64,000 nt of DNA from Bacteroidota bacterium (lineage in GTDB: Bacteria; Bacteroidota; Bacteroidia; Chitinophagales; LD1), in the NCBI GenBank assembly GCA_016715625.1, contig JADJZU010000010.1, positions 62,001-126,000 on the forward strand. Direction: 5' to 3'. How positions within the stretch are numbered: position 1 is the first letter of the stretch; each line of letters begins with the position of its first letter. The position numbers and the translations under genes are program-made. The notes under the pieces were generated by a model, which had not been told where the DNA came from, ran no database searches, and saw only the letters and a program-made list of their open reading frames with translations. Below, in pieces: positions 51,517 through 60,036 of this stretch.

Positions 51517-52002
51517 ATGAAAACAGTAACAATGAAATGGAAAACAATTTGGACAGTTGTAGCGCTTGCTATCACTACCATTGTTGTAGCGCAACCTCCA
51601 CAGGCAGGCGGAGCGCAACGGGCCGATAAAATTGAGGCTCTTCGAGTAGCATTTATTTCACAGCAGTTGGATTTGACCCCCGCTGAAGCACAAAAGTTTT
51701 GGCCTGTTTACAATCAGTATCATGCCGATGTAAAAGCATTGCGCCAGAATTTTAAAATGCCCGAGGGTCAAAACCCCAACGCAGAGCAGCAGTTGGACTT
51801 TGAACAAAAGAAACTAGACCTTAAGAAAAAGTATAAAGTGCAGTTTGAGGGATGTTTGGGCAAAGAGAAGGTAAATCGATTATACGGCCTCGAAGATGAT
51901 TTTAGAAAGAAAATGCAAGACTTGAAAGAACAGCGGCAGCAAAACGGTAATGGTCCAAGAGGCGGAGGCCAGGGCGGCCCACGTCCGGGTGGTCCCAGAT
52001 AA
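51517..52002 (+). CDS. Spy/CpxP-like periplasmic protein
   Basis: 161 residues with a signal peptide (about 1-25, VVALAITTIVVAQ). The helical core has the LTxxQ-like start LTPAEAQKFWPVYNQYHADV and charged amphipathic helices (LDFEQKKLDLKKKYKVQFEG, LYGLEDDFRKKMQDLKEQ), as in small Spy/CpxP family chaperones. The tail is glycine/proline/arginine-rich. In Bacteroidota such genes commonly follow an ECF sigma/anti-sigma pair, and it probably binds misfolded proteins in the periplasm. A terminator follows. Confidence 0.8.
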   Translation: MKTVTMKWKTIWTVVALAITTIVVAQPPQAGGAQRADKIEALRVAFISQQLDLTPAEAQKFWPVYNQYHADVKALRQNFKMPEGQNPNAEQQLDFEQKKLDLKKKYKVQFEGCLGKEKVNRLYGLEDDFRKKMQDLKEQRQQNGNGPRGGGQGGPRPGGPR

Positions 52003-52028
52003 TTTCAACGTAAGTTTATAAGGGTGGA

Positions 52029-52058
52029 GAGTCGGGTGCTTGCATCCGGCTCTTTTTT
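52029..52058 (+). terminator. Intrinsic terminator after the Spy-like gene
   Basis: GAGTCGGGTG (52029-52038) pairs with CATCCGGCTC (52043-52052) using two G-T pairs, loop CTTG, then six T (52053-52058). Ends the sigma/anti-sigma/Spy unit. Confidence 0.82.
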
Positions 52059-52101
52059 ATTCATAATCGGCAACATTATATTTATGGTAAAATCCATAGC
52101 A

Positions 52102-53904
52102 ATGGCCAAAGTTCGACCCCTGTTTATAATGTTGTTTATTTTGTTGTCGGTTCCTGTTTGGGCACAGTTGAGCGCCACCATTTCTTCCGGCAATCCAACT
52201 TGCACCACGGGCGGCACTGCCACCGTAACCCCAAGCGGTGGATCTGCTTACACTTATAAGTGGAGCAACGGGGCTACTTCAGCCACCGTTAATAATTTAC
52301 AAGCCGGCACATACACGGTTACCGTTTACTCATCCGGAGGTACGCTATTGGATACAATCTATCTGGAGACTTTCGAAGCCACACATAATTGGACTTTAAA
52401 TACCGCCACCGGAACGAATGGAGTGGATAATAATTTTTGGCAAGTCAATGATGATGAAAGCGGTATGCCCGCAGGCAGTTGCGGAAATGCAGGGCAAAAC
52501 AACAAAACACTTCATGTAACCAGTGTAGCTCAATTTGCATCCGGTGCGGCCTATGATGCCGGAGGACTTTGTGGCATTCTTTATTGTCCGCAAACTAATA
52601 TGGCTGCCAGTTCTCCCGACATCAACACTTCGGGAGCTACCAAATTAGTACTACGTTATGATTTTATAAGTGCCGGTGATGGCTTGTCAGATAATGCTTC
52701 TTTGCGTTACAGCATCAATGGCGGTGGGGCTTATACTTCATTAGATGCTTCGCTTAAATCAGCTACCTGCGTAGGCGGTCAGGGTCAATGGACACAACGC
52801 AGCTACAATCTCCCAACTTCGTGCAACAACATCAATAATTTTCAGATACGCTTTAACTGGACAAACAATGACGATGGCGTAGGCTCCGATCCTTCGGTGG
52901 CTATCAACAATATTTTGCTACTCGATTCCATTCCGATGCCGGGCGATTCGGTGGTCCGCACGGTTACTTTGACACCATCAGCGCTGCCCTATTTTGTAAC
53001 GGTAGCATTAAGCATCACACAACCCGGTTGCGGGCAAAACAATGGAGCTATCAATAATGTAGGCATAGCTGGTGGAACCTCCCCATATTCCATAGCCTGG
53101 AAGACAGGAGGCGCAACCATCGGAAGTGGAAATTCACTTACCAATATCGGCCCCGGAACCTATACGGTGGAAGTAACCGATGCCAACGGCTGTTTTATTG
53201 ACACCACATTTGTGTTGGGCGGAGGCACAAATGGAGGCACGGTGACCCTTACTCGGTCCGATTCGGTAATTTGTAGTGGCGACTCCGCGCAGTTTTGCGC
53301 TCCGCAGGGTTTTGTTTCTTATCTCTGGAATACCGGAGTAGCCAGCCAGTGCATAAACGCAAAACTGGCCGGCAACTACCGCGTAACTGTTACCGACAAT
53401 GGCGGATGTTCAGCCACTTCGGTCAACTATGCTTTGATAGTCAATACGCTTCCTCCTGTTTCCATTTCTGTCAATGGCAACACGCTTTCCTCTTTTGGCG
53501 CATCTACTTACCAATGGATTTTTAATGGCACACCGATTAACGGTGCCACTGACTCCATTTATCTGGCTCTCCAAGACGGCAGTTATCAGGTGTCCATCAC
53601 CGATGAGAGCGGATGCTCGGCACTTTCCAACTCAGTGAATGTGGTCGTTTCAAATCTGGAAGATTTAATGGATAGTTCTGGTTTTACCCTATACCCCAAT
53701 CCGGTTAGAGACCAACTGACAATAACAGGACTTGATTTTTCAAACAGGCCCGTTTATCCGTATCACCTTTTCGATTACACCGGTCGAAAATTAAAATCCG
53801 GTATGTTCATCAAGCATCAGTCATTCATTGATATGAAAGAATTCACCTCCGGCATGTATCTGCTGGAAGTGGGTGGCACTATTCGGAAATTCATTAAAGA
53901 GTGA
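52102..53904 (+). CDS. T9SS-secreted protein with SprB-like repeats and sorting domain
   Basis: 600 residues from ATG 52102 (MAKVRPLFIMLFILLSVPVWAQ, signal peptide); ATG 52084 is also possible. Residues 30-80 read as an SprB-type repeat (TATVTPSGGSAYTYKWSNGAT, NLQAGTYTVTV), and a second lies near 340-390 (TSPYSIAWKTGG, GTYTVEVTDANGC), with further Ig-like segments. A domain resembling a galactose-binding or CUB-type fold lies between. The last 75 residues are a T9SS sorting domain (FTLYPNPVRDQLTITGLDFS ... FIKE). Likely cell-surface or secreted, perhaps in adhesion or gliding. Its stop overlaps the end of the steroid-reductase-like gene by 11 bp. Confidence 0.88.
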   Translation: MAKVRPLFIMLFILLSVPVWAQLSATISSGNPTCTTGGTATVTPSGGSAYTYKWSNGATSATVNNLQAGTYTVTVYSSGGTLLDTIYLETFEATHNWTLNTATGTNGVDNNFWQVNDDESGMPAGSCGNAGQNNKTLHVTSVAQFASGAAYDAGGLCGILYCPQTNMAASSPDINTSGATKLVLRYDFISAGDGLSDNASLRYSINGGGAYTSLDASLKSATCVGGQGQWTQRSYNLPTSCNNINNFQIRFNWTNNDDGVGSDPSVAINNILLLDSIPMPGDSVVRTVTLTPSALPYFVTVALSITQPGCGQNNGAINNVGIAGGTSPYSIAWKTGGATIGSGNSLTNIGPGTYTVEVTDANGCFIDTTFVLGGGTNGGTVTLTRSDSVICSGDSAQFCAPQGFVSYLWNTGVASQCINAKLAGNYRVTVTDNGGCSATSVNYALIVNTLPPVSISVNGNTLSSFGASTYQWIFNGTPINGATDSIYLALQDGSYQVSITDESGCSALSNSVNVVVSNLEDLMDSSGFTLYPNPVRDQLTITGLDFSNRPVYPYHLFDYTGRKLKSGMFIKHQSFIDMKEFTSGMYLLEVGGTIRKFIKE

Positions 53905-54652
53905 ATGGAATTACGGCCCTTCTGTTGGTCGGATAATCCGAAAACTTTTCATGATACCACTTATGGTGGTCCAGGGCTCGCGGCATTAGATTAACGATGG
54001 TCCAAAGGGCAAAGGCATAAGCCGGTAATTGACCCAACAGGAGTGCAAAGCCAAACCATTCCACCATTTCGCCAAAGTGATTGGGGCAGGAGATGTAGTT
54101 AAACAAAAAACCCTTTGGAATTTTGTACCCAGTTTCGCCCGGTTGACGAAGGGCCAAAAGCATATTGTCAGCTTTTACATTAATGAATACACCGAGAGCA
54201 AACACCGCTAAGCCAAGGATAAATCGGAATTCGAAAAAATAGCCTGTGGTATAGTTGCCCCCGATATTTCCCAGAAAATACCCGATGAAAAAGGTATTGC
54301 AGAAGTTAAATCCAATGGCTGAACCCACAATGGCAATTGGTATACTCTTCCCTTTCGTTTTGGTTCTGAAAGGGAAAATGAAAGAGCGATAAATGTAGTG
54401 CGCTACATAGAGTCCATAAAAGAGGTAGCTCGTCTCCGTTTTTTCAAGCGTTCCGGTAAAAAACCAGAAACTGATAAAAAAGGGAGCTACCCCCTCCTGA
54501 ATCATCCAGCCCAGCTGGTTAGATATAGTAGGACCCCAGCCTTGCGCAATGTGGCGACCATAAGGGGCCGTCTTTTTCAGCAGAAAAGGGAAAGCCAGTA
54601 TGCCGATGGCAATCCAGGCATATAGCAGGTAGAAATAGAGGTCTTGTGTCAT
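53894..54652 (-). CDS. Steroid 5-alpha-reductase family (DUF1295-like) membrane enzyme
   Basis: 252 residues, hydrophobic throughout with about six membrane segments. The C-terminal signature is GYKIPKGFLFNYISCPNHFGE, MVEWFGFALLLGQLPAYAF and HHKWYHEKFSDYPTNRRAVIPF, the steroid 5-alpha-reductase C-terminal domain, which binds NADPH and reduces a C=C bond next to a carbonyl. The true substrate in a bacterium is unknown; isoprenoid or sterol-like lipids are candidates. It faces away from the uppS gene. Confidence 0.85.
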   Translation of the reverse strand: MTQDLYFYLLYAWIAIGILAFPFLLKKTAPYGRHIAQGWGPTISNQLGWMIQEGVAPFFISFWFFTGTLEKTETSYLFYGLYVAHYIYRSFIFPFRTKTKGKSIPIAIVGSAIGFNFCNTFFIGYFLGNIGGNYTTGYFFEFRFILGLAVFALGVFINVKADNMLLALRQPGETGYKIPKGFLFNYISCPNHFGEMVEWFGFALLLGQLPAYAFALWTIVNLMPRALDHHKWYHEKFSDYPTNRRAVIPFTL

Positions 54653-54681
54653 GCGATTGTTTTATGGGTGTCTGTGGTCTA

Positions 54682-54715
54682 TTTGTCTATATTCGCCCAC
54701 TCAAAAATAATTTTC
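54682..54715 (+). promoter_or_regulatory. Possible Bacteroidota-type promoter for the uppS operon
   Basis: TTTG at 54682-54685 and TAATTTTC at 54708-54715, one mismatch from the Bacteroidota -7 box TAnnTTTG, separated by 22 bp, slightly longer than usual. Predicted start would leave a leader of about 15 nt before the GTG at 54740. Weak match, given as a candidate only. Confidence 0.3.
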
Positions 54716-54739
54716 CCTTTCTGCGTTTAAGCATCTATT

Positions 54740-55255
54740 GTGAGTTTGAAAGACAAAATTGACCTAACCCGCCTGCCCAGGCACGTAGCCGTAATTATGG
54801 ACGGTAATGGGCGTTGGGCAAAAAGCAAAGGAGAGAACCGAATATTCGGGCACCGAAGCGGTGTGGAGTCGGTACGGCAAACTGCTGAAACCTGTGCCGA
54901 GTTGGGCATTGAGTATTTGACCATGTATGCCTTTAGCACCGAAAACTGGAACCGGCCCAAGTTGGAAATCAGTGCCCTGATGACGCTCTTGTTAAAATCC
55001 TTGAATGGAGAGCTGAAAACTTTATTGAAAAATGATATTCGCCTCGCTGCCATTGGCGATATTGATTCGCTGCCTGAAGGGGTGGGGAAGGAGCTTAAAG
55101 CCACGATTGAAAAAACAGCACATTGTAAACGCATGCAATTGACATTGGCCTTGAGTTACAGCGGCAAAAGTGAGTTGGTTCGTTCTTTAAACAAATCGCG
55201 GTGCAGTTGCAAAAAGGTGAAATTGCCTTGCACGATATCAACGAAGATCTGGTGA
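54740..55255 (+). CDS. uppS: Isoprenyl transferase (undecaprenyl diphosphate synthase), N-terminal part
   Basis: GTG start at 54740 (MSLKDKIDLTRLPRHVAVIM). The catalytic DGNGRWA begins at Asp21, followed by FGHRSGVESVRQTAETCAELGIEYLTMYAFSTENW, as in cis-prenyltransferases. The frame is lost after VRSLNK: adding one A at 55193-55195 gives NKIAVQLQKGEIALHD, joining the second fragment. The complete protein would be about 248 residues. It makes the C55 lipid carrier needed for peptidoglycan, so it heads the envelope genes that follow (bamA, skp-like genes). Confidence 0.93.
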   Translation: MSLKDKIDLTRLPRHVAVIMDGNGRWAKSKGENRIFGHRSGVESVRQTAETCAELGIEYLTMYAFSTENWNRPKLEISALMTLLLKSLNGELKTLLKNDIRLAAIGDIDSLPEGVGKELKATIEKTAHCKRMQLTLALSYSGKSELVRSLNKSRCSCKKVKLPCTISTKIW

Positions 55256-55485
55256 CGCGCAACTTGTATACTGCTGAAATGCCTGATCCGGAATTACTGA
55301 TAAGAACCAGTGGAGAAAAGAGAATCAGTAATTTTTTATTGTGGCAGTTGGCTTATGCAGAATTTTATTTCACTGATGTGTTTTGGCCCGAGTTCAAAAA
55401 AGAAGAATTGTATCAGGCTATCATAGATTTTCAAAATCGCGAGCGCAGGTTCGGAAAAACAAGCGAACAGCTATTATCTAAATGA
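55201..55485 (+). CDS. uppS: Isoprenyl transferase, C-terminal part
   Basis: Second fragment of uppS, carrying PDPELLIRTSGEKRISNFLLWQLAYAEFYF, with the conserved RTSGE diphosphate-binding segment, and the C-terminal FDWPEF-like VFWPEFKKEELYQAI. Its ATG is an artefact of the shift. The stop TGA (55483-55485) overlaps the ATG of bamA at 55482, so the genes are coupled. Confidence 0.92.
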   Translation: MQLQKGEIALHDINEDLVTRNLYTAEMPDPELLIRTSGEKRISNFLLWQLAYAEFYFTDVFWPEFKKEELYQAIIDFQNRERRFGKTSEQLLSK

Positions 55486-58220
55486 ATTTGAACAACATGC
55501 TTTCGCGTTTTTATTTTACAAAAATGCTATTCACTCATGGGCGGCTGATGGTCGCTTTTCTGTCTATAACCTTTTTTAGTTATACCTATTCTCATGCGCA
55601 AGCACCCAACCTGTTGGATTATGCCAAGGGCAGCGAGTATGAGATAGAAAATATTCGGGTGGAAGGAGCAAAATACCTCGATGGTAAAATTTTGGTCACA
55701 CTCTCCGGTTTGGCGGTGGGCGACAAAATTAAAATCCCGGGCGATCAGATTCCCAAGGCCATTAAGACACTCTGGAAACAAAGACTCTTTACCAATATCA
55801 GCATTGATGCCGACCGCATTGAGGGCGATAAAATAGCCTTGGTGATTAAAGTGGAAGAGCGTCCGCGGGTGTCGCGCTATAGCCTGAAGGGAATTAAAAA
55901 TGGCGAGGCAGAAGAGTTGCGCAAAAAGCTGGATTTAAGAACCGGTCAGATTTTTACCGAAAATCTGAAAAGCATCACTATTCATACCTGCAAAGATTAC
56001 TATGTAGACAAAGGTTTTTTATCGGCAGAAGTTACTGTGGAGGAACAAACCGATAGCATTTTGGTTAACAGCGTCCTTGTAAAAATCACCATCGACAAAG
56101 GACCCAAGGTAAAAATCAACCATATCAGCTTCTATGGTAACCGCGAGGTGCCGGAGTCAAAGTTAAAGGCCAAAATGAAGGAAACCCACGAACGGGTGAA
56201 GTTTGACTTAGACGGCTTGCTTCGTTTCAAAAAGAACTTTGAGCGTGACTCTGTAAAGGTAAAATGGTATCAGGCCATCGGCAATATTTCACCCACGCGC
56301 GCCTGGCAGTATATGGATCGCCATGTAAATTTGAATGTATTCAAGTCTTCTAAGTTTAAGCGCGATGATTATCAGGCGGATAAAGACAAGGTGATTGAAT
56401 TTTACAACAGTAAAGGTTTTCGAGATGCCCGAATTGTGCGCGATACCATTTACATGAGCGACAAGAAAAACATGGAGATAGACCTCTATGTAGACGAAGG
56501 AAGAAAATACTACTTCCGGAATATATTCTACAACGGAAATACGAAATATCCCGATTCGTTGCTGAACAAGATTGTCAGTATTAAAAAAGGAGAAGTATAC
56601 AATCAGAAATTATTGGATGAGCGGATTTTTATGAATCCGAACGGAGGCGATTTGAGTTCCTTATATATGGATGACGGCTACTTGTTTTTTTCCGTTACAC
56701 CGTTAGAAATTAAAGTAGATGGCGATTCTATAGATATTGAGTTGAGAATAAATGAAGGCACGCAGGCAACCATCCGTGATGTGCGAATTATTGGCAACAC
56801 GAAGACTAACGAGAAAGTAATCAGACGGGAGCTTCGCACTTTGCCGGGTAATAAATTCAGCCGGACCGATTTGATTCGTTCGCAACGCGAGATTGTCAAC
56901 CTCGGATATTTTGACCCGGCACAGTTAGATGTAGTGCCAATTCCTAATCCTGAAAACGGAACGGTAGATATCGAGTATCGTGTGGTGGAAAAACCAAGCG
57001 ACCAGTTAGAGCTATCTGCCGGATGGGGCGGACAAGGCAGAGCCGGTGGTTTGTTTGGCACCTTGGGCGTAAACTTTACCAACTTCTCCATTAAAAACAT
57101 CATTGATAAAAAAGCATGGACACCGCTGCCAAGTGGCGATGGACAGCGTTTAAGTGTGCGCATAAACTCCAACGGCAGAAGCTTTCAGAGCTACAGTGTA
57201 TCCTTTACAGAACCTTGGTTGGGCGGTAAAAAACCACTTTCGTTGGATATCGCATTCAATCGTCTGCGGGCCAATACCTTTGGCGATGTTTTAGACATCA
57301 ACAAAATTACCGGACGCTATTTCTCTACCAGTCTGTATTTAGGAATCACCACCCGATTAAAATGGCCGGATGATTTCTTCACCGTATCAGCCGGTTTAGA
57401 GTTTCAGCATTATATATTGGACAATTACGGGGCGTTCTTCATTTTTGATAACGGTCGCTCTACCAACCTGAATGCTCAGCTTACCCTGGCGCGCGATTCT
57501 CGTGTGCAGTCGGCACCTACGTTTAATGAGAGTGGAATTTACATGATGATACAAGGCAAGTTTACTCCGCCTTACACTGCAATGTTCCCAACATCGCGCT
57601 ACACATACCCATCCATGCAAGAAAAGGATTTTGCGAATTTGCCGGATGCAGAGCGCTACCGCTTTGTAGAGTTCCACAAGTGGAAATTCGAATTTGAATG
57701 GTATATCCCGCTCATCAAGAGTAAAAAACTGGTACTCAAAACATCTACCCTCATGGGTTTCCTGGGGCTCTACAATCCTAAGTTGGGCTACTCTCCGTTT
57801 GAGCGGGTAGAGTTTGGTGGCGATGGATTAAGCAACTTGAATCAGGGAACACAGTTGGGTCGCGATATTATTTCTATGCGCGGTTATGATGTGGTTACTC
57901 CGCAGGGCGGTTCGGCTATCTACAACAAATATTCGGTAGAACTTCGCTATCTTTTTTCCGGAAGCCAGAGTGCTACCATTTATGCATTGCTCTTTGCCGA
58001 TGCCGGAAATTACTGGACCAGCATTCGCAATTACAAACCCTACGATTTGGCAAGAAGTGTAGGAGTAGGTGTGCGTGTGTTTTTACCTATGTTTGGTTTG
58101 CTCGGGTTCGATTATGGTTTTGGATTCGACAGGAACAAATTTGGTCCTGAACCGGCTGGTAAGAATGTGTTTGCCAAGTATGGAAAATTCAGAATCATTC
58201 TGGGTCGCGAACCGCAGTAA
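55482..58220 (+). CDS. bamA: Outer membrane protein assembly factor BamA
   Basis: 912 residues, intact. A signal peptide lies near residues 22-38; starts at 55500 or 55524 are possible. Several POTRA domains follow (first about 52-125; others to about 500; examples VEGAKYLDGKILVTLSGL and VRIIGNTKTNEKVIRRELRT), and a C-terminal beta-barrel (about 560-912) with the conserved lid motif MRGYD. It folds and inserts beta-barrel proteins into the outer membrane. Downstream genes are three Skp-type chaperones, which deliver unfolded barrels to it, a common bacterial arrangement. Confidence 0.95.
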   Translation: MNLNNMLSRFYFTKMLFTHGRLMVAFLSITFFSYTYSHAQAPNLLDYAKGSEYEIENIRVEGAKYLDGKILVTLSGLAVGDKIKIPGDQIPKAIKTLWKQRLFTNISIDADRIEGDKIALVIKVEERPRVSRYSLKGIKNGEAEELRKKLDLRTGQIFTENLKSITIHTCKDYYVDKGFLSAEVTVEEQTDSILVNSVLVKITIDKGPKVKINHISFYGNREVPESKLKAKMKETHERVKFDLDGLLRFKKNFERDSVKVKWYQAIGNISPTRAWQYMDRHVNLNVFKSSKFKRDDYQADKDKVIEFYNSKGFRDARIVRDTIYMSDKKNMEIDLYVDEGRKYYFRNIFYNGNTKYPDSLLNKIVSIKKGEVYNQKLLDERIFMNPNGGDLSSLYMDDGYLFFSVTPLEIKVDGDSIDIELRINEGTQATIRDVRIIGNTKTNEKVIRRELRTLPGNKFSRTDLIRSQREIVNLGYFDPAQLDVVPIPNPENGTVDIEYRVVEKPSDQLELSAGWGGQGRAGGLFGTLGVNFTNFSIKNIIDKKAWTPLPSGDGQRLSVRINSNGRSFQSYSVSFTEPWLGGKKPLSLDIAFNRLRANTFGDVLDINKITGRYFSTSLYLGITTRLKWPDDFFTVSAGLEFQHYILDNYGAFFIFDNGRSTNLNAQLTLARDSRVQSAPTFNESGIYMMIQGKFTPPYTAMFPTSRYTYPSMQEKDFANLPDAERYRFVEFHKWKFEFEWYIPLIKSKKLVLKTSTLMGFLGLYNPKLGYSPFERVEFGGDGLSNLNQGTQLGRDIISMRGYDVVTPQGGSAIYNKYSVELRYLFSGSQSATIYALLFADAGNYWTSIRNYKPYDLARSVGVGVRVFLPMFGLLGFDYGFGFDRNKFGPEPAGKNVFAKYGKFRIILGREPQ

Positions 58221-58300
58221 AGCAGATTGATTTGTGAAAATTTGAAAACAGGTAATCCTTTGGCAGTATTATTGGTCCTATCACAGAAAAACAAAATTGT

Positions 58301-58831
58301 ATGATAAAGAAAATCACCATCGCAGCAGCTATGTTCTGCTTGACTTTAGCCACACAGGCGCAAAAATTTGCTTATGTAGACATGGAATACATTCTCAGCA
58401 AAATGCCTACTTACACCGAAGCCCAAAAGCAGTTGGATAAAGTAGCGGAAGGATGGCAGAAAGAGGTGGAAAGTAAAATGAAGAATGTAGATGAGATGTA
58501 TAAACAATTTCAGGCCGAGCAGGTGCTTATGACCGAGCCCATGAAACAACAAAAGATAAAAGAAATTGAAGCAAAGGAGAAAGAAGTGAAAGAGTTTCAG
58601 AAAGGTAAGTTTGGTCCAAGCGGAGAGTTATTCAAGAAGCGTCAGGAGTTTATAAAACCAATTCAGGACAAGGTGTATAATGAAATTCAGAAATATGCTG
58701 TGGCAAAAGCACTCGACTTTATATTTGACCGCAGCAGTGGCCCTACCATGCTCTATGCCAGCGAGAAGTTCAATAAGAGTGACGATATTCTTTCAGCCCT
58801 CGGCATTAGTTTAAAACCCGCAGGCCAGTAA
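58301..58831 (+). CDS. OmpH/Skp family periplasmic chaperone (first of three)
   Basis: 176 residues with signal peptide MIKKITIAAAMFCLTLATQAQ. Family start KFAYVDMEYILSKMPTYTEAQKQLDKV, a long charged coiled-coil arm (about 50-105, KEIEAKEKEVKEFQKG), and the second body strand PIQDKVYNEIQKYAVAKALDFIFD. Binds unfolded outer-membrane proteins in the periplasm. It lies 80 bp after bamA and is followed by two paralogues. Confidence 0.93.
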   Translation: MIKKITIAAAMFCLTLATQAQKFAYVDMEYILSKMPTYTEAQKQLDKVAEGWQKEVESKMKNVDEMYKQFQAEQVLMTEPMKQQKIKEIEAKEKEVKEFQKGKFGPSGELFKKRQEFIKPIQDKVYNEIQKYAVAKALDFIFDRSSGPTMLYASEKFNKSDDILSALGISLKPAGQ

Positions 58832-58888
58832 TCGTTCCCAGCGCCCCTTGGATTTAAGTGTGCCACCAAATTTTATTTTTGACGCCCC

Positions 58889-59389
58889 ATGAGGATTGTA
58901 GTAGTTCTGTTTTTGTCGTTCTTTGTTTGTAGTCAGGCTACTGCGCAGCAGAAATACGGGCATATAGATTCAGAAGAAATTCTGCAAGCTATGCCCGAAT
59001 ACAAAGCCTTGTTGGCTTCGATTGAGCGGAAGCAAAAAGAGTTTGAGGCCTCGCTGAAAGGCATGTATGCCGATTACGAAAAGCGCACCAAAGAGCTTCA
59101 GGAGTTAAGCGGTGGAATGATGGAGGCGGTTTATGAAGAGCGAACCAAAGAGCTGGCAAAGTTGCAGCAGGACATTTTAGCCTATGAAGAGAGCGCTCCG
59201 GAACGACTCGGCAAATTGCAGAACAGCATGATGAAACCGCTGAACGATAAGTATCTGAAAATGGTAAATGCTGTGGCTAAAGAAAACGACTACACCTACA
59301 TTTTTGATATTGCAGCAGGCGGAGTGGTGTATTATCCCGAAACGGGCGACATTACCGCGCTGGTAAAACGTAAAATGGGAATCAATTAG
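58889..59389 (+). CDS. OmpH/Skp family periplasmic chaperone (second of three)
   Basis: 166 residues with a signal peptide (MRIVVVLFLSFFVCSQATAQ). Family start KYGHIDSEEILQAMPEYKAL, coiled-coil arm (KQKEFEASLKGMYADYEKRTKELQEL) and C-terminal PLNDKYLKMVNAVAKENDYTYIFD. Clearly paralogous to the third gene. A TATTTTTG at 58874-58881 resembles the Bacteroidota -7 box but would leave almost no leader. Confidence 0.93.
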   Translation: MRIVVVLFLSFFVCSQATAQQKYGHIDSEEILQAMPEYKALLASIERKQKEFEASLKGMYADYEKRTKELQELSGGMMEAVYEERTKELAKLQQDILAYEESAPERLGKLQNSMMKPLNDKYLKMVNAVAKENDYTYIFDIAAGGVVYYPETGDITALVKRKMGIN

Positions 59390-59434
59390 TATATTTCAAA
59401 CATCAATAAACAAACAAACAGTAAAACAACGTAA

Positions 59435-59986
59435 ATGAAAAAGAACATCGTAGCAATCTTAGTAGCGCTGGTAGCCCTTACAGGCAGTGTGAACGCGCAA
59501 CAAAAAATAGGTCACATCAATTCTCTGGACGTGTTGGAGGCTATGCCTGAGTTTAAAGCCATGAATGCAGATGTAACCAAACAAAAGGAATCGTATACAA
59601 AAGTGTTGGAAGGCATGTATGGCGATTATGACAAAAAGCAAAAGGAACTCCAGGGTCTGTCTCAAACACCAGGAACCCCTGATGCTATTCTGGAAACAAA
59701 AATCCAGGAGTTACAGCAATTGCAAGAGCGTATTCAGGTTTTTGAAAATAAAGTAAACGAAGACCTGCAAAAGCTTCAGGTAGACAAAATGAAACCCATC
59801 AATGATAAATATCTGGCGGCTGTAAAAGAGGTGGCAAAAGCAAACGGATATTCATATGTGATTGATATAGTATCAGGTGCAGTGGCCTATTACCCGGAGG
59901 ATAACAGCGATGTAACAGACCTGGTGATGAAAAAGCTCGGCATCACAAGGGTGGTAAAAACAACTACTCCTGTAGCACCTAAATAG
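59435..59986 (+). CDS. OmpH/Skp family periplasmic chaperone (third of three)
   Basis: 183 residues, signal peptide MKKNIVAILVALVALTGSVNAQ. QKIGHINSLDVLEAMPEFKAM, arm residues about 45-100 (TKQKESYTKVLEGMYGDYDKK, with many Gln), and PINDKYLAAVKEVAKANGYSYVIDI. The three paralogues share one order and direction after bamA. A strong terminator follows at 60000-60028 and ends the envelope-biogenesis unit. Confidence 0.93.
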   Translation: MKKNIVAILVALVALTGSVNAQQKIGHINSLDVLEAMPEFKAMNADVTKQKESYTKVLEGMYGDYDKKQKELQGLSQTPGTPDAILETKIQELQQLQERIQVFENKVNEDLQKLQVDKMKPINDKYLAAVKEVAKANGYSYVIDIVSGAVAYYPEDNSDVTDLVMKKLGITRVVKTTTPVAPK

Positions 59987-59999
59987 TCTTTCAATAATC

Positions 60000-60028
60000 C
60001 GGCAAGTGTTTCACTTGCCGTTTTTTTT
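60000..60028 (+). terminator. Intrinsic terminator after the skp-like genes
   Basis: CGGCAAGTG (60000-60008) pairs with CACTTGCCG (60012-60020), loop TTT, followed by eight T (60021-60028). Confidence 0.93.
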
Positions 60029-60036
60029 GAGCATAT

